Source: a bacterium (GTDB lineage: Bacteria > Bacillota_I > Bacilli_A > Izemoplasmatales > UBA1188). Taken from it: a DNA stretch of 55,634 nucleotides. Below, in pieces: positions 44,687 through 52,300 of this stretch. The stretch spans positions 1-55,634 of the forward strand of contig JAFXYB010000006.1 in NCBI GenBank assembly GCA_017541975.1. The letters run 5' to 3'. The notes beneath the pieces are model-generated. The model ran no database searches, was not told where the DNA came from, and saw only the letters and a list, made by a program, of their open reading frames with translations. Position 1 is the stretch's first letter. Each line of letters begins with the position of its first letter. The position numbers and the translations under genes are program-made.

Positions 44687-46276
44687 ATGAAAAAGAATTT
44701 CTATATTACAACGCCAATATATTATGCATCTGGAAGACTCCATATCGGTAGTTCAAGTACTACCCTTCTTTGTGATAGTTTAAAAAGATATAAAAAATCA
44801 ATGGGTTATGATACTCGCTTTATGACTGGTCTTGATGAACATGGCCAAAAAGTTGAAAAGAAAGCTGCATTAAAAGGATTATCACCACAAGAATTTACTG
44901 ATAGACTTGCGAAGAATGCTAAGGACCTTTGGAAATACCTCGATTGTGATTATGATTATTTCGTTAGAACTACTGACGAAAACCATATGAAACAAGTCCA
45001 AGAAGTATTTGAAAAGATGCTTGAAAAAGGTGATATTTATCTAGGTTCTTATGATGGACTTTACTGTGTAGAATGTGAAACATTCTTTTCACAAAGTGAA
45101 GTAGGGGAAGAAAAGCTCTGCCCAGATTGTGGTAGACCAGTTCAAATCGTTAAAGAACCATCATATTTCTTTAAACTATCTAAATATCAAAATCGTCTTC
45201 TTGATTTTATCAACTCACATCCAAGTTTTATTCAACCTGAAGGCAAGAAAAACGAAGTAGTAGCTTTCATTAAACAAGGATTACAGGATTTATCCGTATC
45301 TCGTTCAACATTCAAATGGGGTATCCCAATCAAATCAGATCCAAAACATGTAGTTTATGTTTGGCTTGATGCACTCTTCAACTATCTTACCGCTCTTGGC
45401 TTTTTGGAAGAAGACAAATCTTTATATGAAAAATACTGGTTAAATTCAGAAGTAGTTCACGTTGTAGCGAAGGATATCTTAAGGTTTCACGCAATCTTCT
45501 GGCCAATCTTCTTAATGAGCATTGATGTGCCTCTGAATTTCCAACTCTTTGCACATAACTGGGTATTGATGTATGGCGATAAAATGAGTAAATCTAAAGG
45601 AAACGTTATCTTCCCTAAAACATTTGTCGAAAAGTATGGTGTTGATGCCTTTAGATACTATATGCTTAGAGAATTCCCAGTTTTATCAGATACAGTTTGT
45701 ACTCCAGAAGATTTTATTTCAAGATACAATACTGATCTTGTGAATGATTATGGAAACTTAGTATCAAGAAGTATCTCAATGGCTTCTAAATATTTCGATT
45801 CTAAAGTTAAAAGAATTGAAGACAATAACGAGTTCATTTTAGATTTAAGAAAGACAACCCTTGAGACAATTAAACTCTATCATGAAGATATGAATTCATT
45901 TAGAGTTGATAAAGCTCTAGCCGATATCAATAAACTCGTTTCTAGGACAAATAAATTAATCGATGAGACGATGCCATGGGCTTTATATAAAGAAGGAAAG
46001 ATGGAAGAACTCCAAGCTGTCATCTATGCCCTTCTCGATGCGATTAGAGTTGAGACAACTCTCTACACTCCATTCTTAGTAAATTCATCTAGCATAGTCT
46101 TTAAATCACTTGGTTTAAATTCTCAACAAGAGATTATAGACCTTAAACCTTACGAAGTAGATGAATACAATGTTGTTCCTCTTGAACAACCTATTTTCCC
46201 AAGAGAAAAAGATCCAAAAGTAGCGGTCAGCGAAATTGTTGAATCAATGGCATATGAATTAACAGTTGAAGCATAG
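44687..46276 (+). CDS. metG: Methionyl-tRNA synthetase
   Basis: This 529-residue class I synthetase has the HIGH-type RLHIGSS, a zinc-type knuckle (CVECETFF and CPDCGRP), and DKMSKSKGNV near residue 300. It ends after the anticodon-binding domain without the C-terminal EMAPII-type tRNA-binding domain found in B. subtilis MetS. It starts 4 bases after the DJ-1 gene. No T-box leader is possible in that space. Confidence 0.95.
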   Translation: MKKNFYITTPIYYASGRLHIGSSSTTLLCDSLKRYKKSMGYDTRFMTGLDEHGQKVEKKAALKGLSPQEFTDRLAKNAKDLWKYLDCDYDYFVRTTDENHMKQVQEVFEKMLEKGDIYLGSYDGLYCVECETFFSQSEVGEEKLCPDCGRPVQIVKEPSYFFKLSKYQNRLLDFINSHPSFIQPEGKKNEVVAFIKQGLQDLSVSRSTFKWGIPIKSDPKHVVYVWLDALFNYLTALGFLEEDKSLYEKYWLNSEVVHVVAKDILRFHAIFWPIFLMSIDVPLNFQLFAHNWVLMYGDKMSKSKGNVIFPKTFVEKYGVDAFRYYMLREFPVLSDTVCTPEDFISRYNTDLVNDYGNLVSRSISMASKYFDSKVKRIEDNNEFILDLRKTTLETIKLYHEDMNSFRVDKALADINKLVSRTNKLIDETMPWALYKEGKMEELQAVIYALLDAIRVETTLYTPFLVNSSSIVFKSLGLNSQQEIIDLKPYEVDEYNVVPLEQPIFPREKDPKVAVSEIVESMAYELTVEA

Positions 46277-46280
46277 AACT

Positions 46281-47237
46281 ATGAGTAAAAATATTAATAT
46301 TATAGATAAAAAGAAACAATCGGTATTTTATACAATCTTAATTATTATTGCTGCATCATTTATACTTTCTGTAGTAACAGCATCTTTAATTGATCCACTT
46401 GGTTTATATGCTGGTGGTGTAACTGGCATTGCCCAAATAATACTACACGCATTAGGTCTAATAATTAAACAAGATTGGAATTATTTTAAAGATTATCTAA
46501 GTATAGCTAACTTAATTCTCTTAGTTCCATTCAATATCTTAGCTTTCAAATTATCTAAAAAATATGCTTTATATACCTTTATCTCTACAATAGTTCAAAC
46601 TATTACTTTATCTTTTAGTAGCTTCTGGACTGATCTTGGTATATTTAGAAATCTTGATGGAAGTTATGAAGTATTATCTTGCGTTTTAGTTGCATCTATC
46701 GCAGTTGGTACAATGAATGGTGTAATGATGAGAAGAGGCGCAACATCCGGTGGCATTATTACAATGGCTCAGTATCTAAATATTAAAGGTGGAAAGTCAG
46801 TTGGCTTTATCAATTTAATTGTTTGTTCAACAATCATCGTCTTTGGTTCACTAATTAGTTTCTTTGACCCAGAGACTGGTTCGTTTGGTGCCGCTCTTAC
46901 CACGGCCCTTTATACAATGGTTTTATTCATTCTTTCAACCCTTGTATTGGATTTCATTCATACATCATATAATAAAGTAAAACTTGAAATAGTTACTGAA
47001 AAGGGCGAAGCAGTAACAAAGATGTTACTTGAAAAACTCCCTCATGGTCTTACAATAAGTTCAGCCAAGGGTGGTTATACTGGGAGAGATAAAACCATGC
47101 TTATTACAGTCGTACAAAAGAATGAATCTATTTATTATTCTACCGAAATATTAAAAATTGATGAGAGTGCATTCATCACAATCATCCCTGTATCAAGGAT
47201 ATTCGGTAGATTTAATGCACAAATAATTGATAAATAA
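46281..47237 (+). CDS. YitT family membrane protein
   Basis: This 318-residue protein has five or six membrane helices with the YitT (DUF161) features DPLGLYAGGVTGIAQI and RGATSGGIITMAQYL, then the cytoplasmic DUF2179 domain with LPHGLTISSAKGGYTGRDK. The function of the family is unknown. It starts 4 bases after metG and is closed by a strong terminator; the TTG at 46266 is not needed as a start. Confidence 0.85.
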   Translation: MSKNINIIDKKKQSVFYTILIIIAASFILSVVTASLIDPLGLYAGGVTGIAQIILHALGLIIKQDWNYFKDYLSIANLILLVPFNILAFKLSKKYALYTFISTIVQTITLSFSSFWTDLGIFRNLDGSYEVLSCVLVASIAVGTMNGVMMRRGATSGGIITMAQYLNIKGGKSVGFINLIVCSTIIVFGSLISFFDPETGSFGAALTTALYTMVLFILSTLVLDFIHTSYNKVKLEIVTEKGEAVTKMLLEKLPHGLTISSAKGGYTGRDKTMLITVVQKNESIYYSTEILKIDESAFITIIPVSRIFGRFNAQIIDK

Positions 47238-47238
47238 T

Positions 47239-47266
47239 AAAAATGTCAGTGCCCTGACATTTTTAT
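47239..47266 (+). terminator. Terminator after the YitT gene
   Basis: A perfect 11-bp stem AAAAATGTCAG / CTGACATTTTT with a TGCC loop. It closes the ecfA1 to YitT gene train. Confidence 0.9.
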
Positions 47267-47282
47267 ATTAAGATATAAAACA

Positions 47283-48200
47283 ATGAACAAAAAAGTATTA
47301 TTCAAAGAAATAATGTTGGTTATCACAACTATCATATGGGGTTTAGGTTTCATTGCACAATCCATTGGTGGTAAGTCCCTTGATGCCTTTACCTTTAATT
47401 TCTCAAGGAATGTTGTTGCATCCCTATTTTTGCTCATTGTTGTATTAATTAATAACTTAATAAAAAAGAAAAAGAATATTGAACAAGAACCACTAGATAA
47501 AAAAGGGAAAATAAACCTTATATTTGGTGGATTCTTAATTGGTTCAACCCTAGCTTTAGCGATGACTTTCCAACAACTTGGAATAAATAGTGAAGGTGCT
47601 GGAAAATCTGGCTTTCTAACTGCATTATATATTGTCTTTGTGCCAGTACTTGGTTTATTATTTGGAAGAAGAATCAATAGATATGTCCTCATAGCGATTC
47701 TATTCGCTCTTACAGGGCTATATTTAATAAATGTAAATTCAGGGGATTTTACCTTAAATATCGGTACTATTTATTTACTGCTTTGTGCACTTACGTATTC
47801 ATTTCAAATTATGCTTATCGATAAATACTCAAAAACATATGATTCATTTATTCTTTCATTTGTTCAATTTCTTTTTGCGACAATTGTATTAATACCATTC
47901 GTGTTTATATTTGGCGAATTTAATATAGACTTAATTATTGAAGCTTTACCATCAATTTTATTCCTTGGTATTCTCTCATCTGGCGTTGCTTACACTCTTC
48001 AGGTCGTTGCACAAAGGGATGTAAATGTCACAGTCGCATGTATAATTATGTCGCTTGAATCTGTGTTCTCTCTTATCTTTGGAGTGGTCTTTTTAAGCGA
48101 ATCCCATGAATTAATACAATACTTTGGTTGCCTTGCAATTTTTATTGCAGTAATTTTATCGCAAATTGAACCAAAGAAAGAAAAAGAAAAAATACAATAA
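47283..48200 (+). CDS. EamA/DMT family transporter
   Basis: This 305-residue protein has ten hydrophobic helices in two EamA halves: TTIIWGLGFIAQ at the start and, in the second half, LLCALTYSFQIMLID and LGILSSGVAYTLQVVAQ. Members of this drug/metabolite superfamily export amino acids or other small metabolites; the substrate here is unknown. The start is 17 bases after a terminator with no ribosome binding site visible, so its promoter and translation start remain unclear. Confidence 0.83.
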   Translation: MNKKVLFKEIMLVITTIIWGLGFIAQSIGGKSLDAFTFNFSRNVVASLFLLIVVLINNLIKKKKNIEQEPLDKKGKINLIFGGFLIGSTLALAMTFQQLGINSEGAGKSGFLTALYIVFVPVLGLLFGRRINRYVLIAILFALTGLYLINVNSGDFTLNIGTIYLLLCALTYSFQIMLIDKYSKTYDSFILSFVQFLFATIVLIPFVFIFGEFNIDLIIEALPSILFLGILSSGVAYTLQVVAQRDVNVTVACIIMSLESVFSLIFGVVFLSESHELIQYFGCLAIFIAVILSQIEPKKEKEKIQ

Positions 48201-48280
48201 TTAAAAAAATAACTTGCAAAAATTATTTATTTAGGTCAAGATTTAAATATAAGTATTATTGAAATTCGAAGAAGGAGGAA

Positions 48281-48319
48281 ATGGAAGTATACTACTTCGA
48301 TGTTTATTACTATGTTTAA
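48281..48319 (+). CDS. Possible 12-codon Tyr-rich leader peptide
   Basis: MEVYYFDVYYYV (five Tyr and one Phe in 12) follows the only good Shine-Dalgarno in this gap (AAGGAGG, 48272-48278) and ends at a TAA that overlaps the ATG at 48312 of the AraC-type gene. The spacing from SD to ATG is only two bases, which argues against efficient use. It may be chance. Confidence 0.25.
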   Translation: MEVYYFDVYYYV

Positions 48320-49091
48320 TTTCGTTTATAAAGATATCGATTTTGCACATAAGCTTGATAAAGCTGGTCTTCCAAACGAAGACTATGGAAAACATATGCA
48401 TCACTTCTATGAAATACTCTTTTTTATCAAAGGTGATGTTCACTACACAATTGAATCAAATACAGAAAAACTAAGAGAAGGTGATCTTCTGATAATTCAC
48501 CCTGGGCAATATCATTTTGCGGTTGTGAATGGAGGACTCTCTTATGAAAGATATGTTTTAAAATTTCCATCTTCAGTTCTTCCTCAGTACCTAGAAGAAA
48601 GATTAAAAGAGAAGAACCCTTGTTTCATAAGGAATCTTAATTATGAAAGTAGTTTTAAGGAATTTGACTTATACGATAGTGAATACAAAGAAGATGATTT
48701 ATATACTTTATTTATTTGTCAGCTAATGAAATTAGTTGTTAGTTTGTGTAAGGAAAAAACATCAACTCCTTCAATAGTAAATAACATGATTTCCAAAGTT
48801 GTATCTTATATCGACAACAACATTCAATCGCCACTAACACTTACTGATATATCAAAAGCTTGTCACTATAGTAAATCATACATAAGCAATGGATTTAAAC
48901 AGCATATGAAAACACCTATAATGAAATATGTAAGATACAAGAAGATGATTGCCGCTCACCAAATGATATTATCTGGTGAAAAGAAAAGGGTTGTGGCGAA
49001 TATGTTTGGATATGACGATTATTCAACGTTCTATAGAACTTACAAAAAAGCAATCAATAATCAGCAAACTGACAGCAAATATGATTCATAA
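48300..49091 (+). CDS. AraC-family transcriptional regulator
   Basis: This 263-residue regulator has an N-terminal cupin-like sensor domain (KHMHHFYEILFFIKGDVHY, then HPGQYHFAVV) and a C-terminal pair of helix-turn-helix units (SPLTLTDISKACHYSKSYIS and VANMFGYDDYSTFYRTYKK). Such proteins usually sense a sugar and act on neighbours; the next gene is the giant GH3 glycosidase, a plausible target. The ATG at 48300 has no Shine-Dalgarno at proper spacing; the ATG at 48312 is the alternative. Confidence 0.85.
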   Translation: MFITMFNFVYKDIDFAHKLDKAGLPNEDYGKHMHHFYEILFFIKGDVHYTIESNTEKLREGDLLIIHPGQYHFAVVNGGLSYERYVLKFPSSVLPQYLEERLKEKNPCFIRNLNYESSFKEFDLYDSEYKEDDLYTLFICQLMKLVVSLCKEKTSTPSIVNNMISKVVSYIDNNIQSPLTLTDISKACHYSKSYISNGFKQHMKTPIMKYVRYKKMIAAHQMILSGEKKRVVANMFGYDDYSTFYRTYKKAINNQQTDSKYDS

Positions 49092-49095
49092 GAAT

Positions 49096-49121
49096 GAGGC
49101 GCTAGTTAAGCACCTCTTTTT
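49096..49121 (+). terminator. Terminator after the AraC-type gene
   Basis: GAGGCGCT pairs with AGCACCTC around one mismatch (C-A), loop AGTTA, followed by TTTTTATTTT. The remaining ~180 bases before the GH3 gene are AT-rich with no convincing promoter pair. Confidence 0.72.
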
Positions 49122-49305
49122 ATTTTCAATAAAGGAATAATATTGATAGTAAAAAATGCAATGTATTTAAGTATTAATTACAATTGTTATTCAAATGATT
49201 ATGATTTACTATAAAAATGATTAATATTCAATTATGTTTTCATGATATTAGTGGACAAAAACCATTAAACATATAAAAAATACATAGGAGGAAATTTAAA
49301 AGTTT

Positions 49306-52300
49306 ATGAAAAACAGATTTTTAAAACTTTCTGCTTTAGTAGTTACTGCTCTTTTAGTTGCAGTTTCTACTATTTGCTTAAGTTTAGGATCTAAGGCTTT
49401 ACTTTTAGACAGAAATGGTAAATACTATGCCGATTTCGATACTAAAGCTGAAGCCCTAGAGTACGCTGATGAACTAAACATTGAGCTCTCTGCTGAAGGT
49501 AACGTTTTGCTTAAGAATAATGGTTTATTACCTCTTGCAAAAGGTTCTAAAGTTAGTGTATTCGGACGTGCACAAAACTCTTTAATTGGTGGAACTGCTG
49601 GTATGGGTGGCGGCGCTACTGTTGGTGGCACTGGCACAATCGGTGGTGTTCTATACGATTCAGGATTCCAAATCAATCCAACTGTTGACCAACTTTATGC
49701 TTCTAATAACGGTGGCATCGGTGTTGAAAAAGATATAACTCCAGCTAAGGATTCATTCTTCTGGTATAATGACGCTGCATTCATCGTTCTTTCTAGAACT
49801 GGTGGTGAAGGTAAGGACCTTGATTTAGTAACTGATGAACTCGCAGTTCTTGAAAATGCTGCTCCACTCGTTGTTGACCAAAATTATGATCTTCCATCTG
49901 GAACTGTAATCGAATACAATGGTGAATATTATTACACTACAAGCGCATTCAAGACTGACGTTGCATCAACAAAAGATGATGTTAAAGCTGCTGCAACATT
50001 AATTACTCCAACTCCAATCGCTGTTGGTGATAAGAAAGTTAACATTGCATCTGGTACAGTAGTTTCAAATGGTGGTTTCAATTATGAACTCGCTGCTGCA
50101 CTCAAAACTGCAGATGTAGCAAGTATTGATGCATTTGTTGCTACTACTTCAAACTACACAAGACTCAATCCAACTGCATTAGTTATTGGCCAAAGAACAA
50201 ATAGTGCTATTGCTGCTGGCGCTCTTGTTTCTTACAATGGTAGTCTTTACTATTTAAAGAATCAAATTGCAAGAAGAACAACTTTAAGTGCTGCTAACAT
50301 TGCAACTGCTATTGGTGATAACCCTGCTATTCCAGTTACTCCATTAGTTGTTGGCGATGAATCAGCTACATATCCTGTTGATTCTATCGTTTCTTATAAT
50401 GGTAACTATTATCAACTTAAAGTTGCTTTCAACTTTACTCCTGATACAGTTGGTTTAACAGCTGATCAAATCGCTGCTGCATGTACAGATACAACTAAGA
50501 TTACTCCAACAGAAGTAGTATTCAATGTTGAAAAGAATTATGCAAAAGGCGAATATTGCTTAGTTGATGCTGCTATTTATAAATTCAACAATGCTTTCAG
50601 ACTAATTGGTACAACTAGAGGTATCACTGCAGAACAAATCGCAAATCTTGCTAAGAATGGAACTAAAGCTTATGCTGATGGCTTCGAACATGCTGCTCTT
50701 GGTAAGCAAGGTTCAAGAAAGAACTGGAATCTCTCTAATGCTATGGGTGGAACTAATGGCCAAACTGGTAGCATTGATAAATTATCTGAAGGTCCAGATG
50801 TAAAACACTATTTACAACTTACTAATAGTGAAAAAACTTTAATCGAAAATGTAAAAGCTAACTTCAAGAACATCGTTGTTGTATTAAATACATCTAACGC
50901 TATGGAAGTTGGCGACTTACAAGATGATCCAGCTATCAGTGCAATCGTTTGGATTGGTAGACCTGGTTCAACTGGTCTAAAAGCTTTCGGTAAGATCATT
51001 AATGGTGAAGTTAACCCTTCTGGTAGACTTGCTGATGAATGGTTCAGAGATTTCACATCTGATCCAGTATGGCAAAACTATGCTAAGAACATTCAAGTAG
51101 GTTCTGCTCACTTATATTTATACGATTATACAAGCAATGAAGCTAAAGCTCATAGCGTTCCAACTCCACAAATTTCATCTGGTACAGTTGCCGGTGAAGG
51201 TTTCTATGGTATTGACTATGATGAAGATATCTATCTAGGTTATGGTTATGCTGAAACTGTATTTGCAGAAATCAAAGCTGGTCACATTACAACTGATCCT
51301 GCAACAGGTAATCCAATCGTAGGTGACGATGCAACTGAAAAGGCTGAAAACTGGTTCAATGCTAATGTCGTTTATCCATTTGGTTATGGTTTATCATATT
51401 CTAACTTCAAGATGGAAGTTGGTGATGTATACTACAAGAATAATGGTATAAAAACAAAACTTGGCGCTACTGTTACTCCAGCAATCTTCAATTCAGAAGT
51501 AGGTCATCCTGCTACTGCTGAAAAATTATATGTTCCAGTATCTGTAACAAACGTTTCAGGTCTCCCTGGCAAACAAGTAGTACAAATCTACGTTCGTGCT
51601 CCTTATACTTCAGGAAAAGTTGAAAAGACAGATAAAGTATTAGTTGGATTCGAAAAGACTAACTTACTTGCTCCTGGACAAACTCAAACATTAGAAGTTG
51701 CAATCAATGTTCAAGACTTTGCATCATATGACTGGAAAGACGCTAACGGAAACAGTTATAGAGGATATGAATTAGATCCAGGTGCTTATGAAATCATCGT
51801 TGCTTCTAACTCACATACTGAAGATGATTCATATGGATTCACAATCACTGGTGAAAATGCTGCACTTCTAAAGATTGATGACTTCAGCCACAATGAAATT
51901 ATCCCTCTATTCTCTAACAAGGATATGTATGATTCACTCCGTATCAACTATCCTGAATATACTGGTGATAAAGAATGGTTAAGAATTAACCCAACTAATG
52001 CAGACCAAGTATTACTCTCTCGTAGTGATATGGAAGGAACATATCCAGAAACTCAATCTGTTGAAGAAAGAACACTCACAAACGAATTCGTTTATGCAGT
52101 AATGTATTACAACAACTACTGGAATGGCGGTGCTAGAGAGTATTGGTATGATGATAACACTTCTTACTATTACAGTGTTTACGCTAAAGATAGTGAAGGC
52201 CACTATGGTACAGTTGGTGTTGCTGACTGGTATAAGACAGAAACTGAATACAAAACTTTAATGGCTGGTTGGACACAAATTAATGCTGTTGATAATGAAG

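Noticed and set aside
47246-47692. 148-codon ORF on the - strand
   Set aside because: It is a shadow of the EamA transporter gene and a terminator, with no family motifs.
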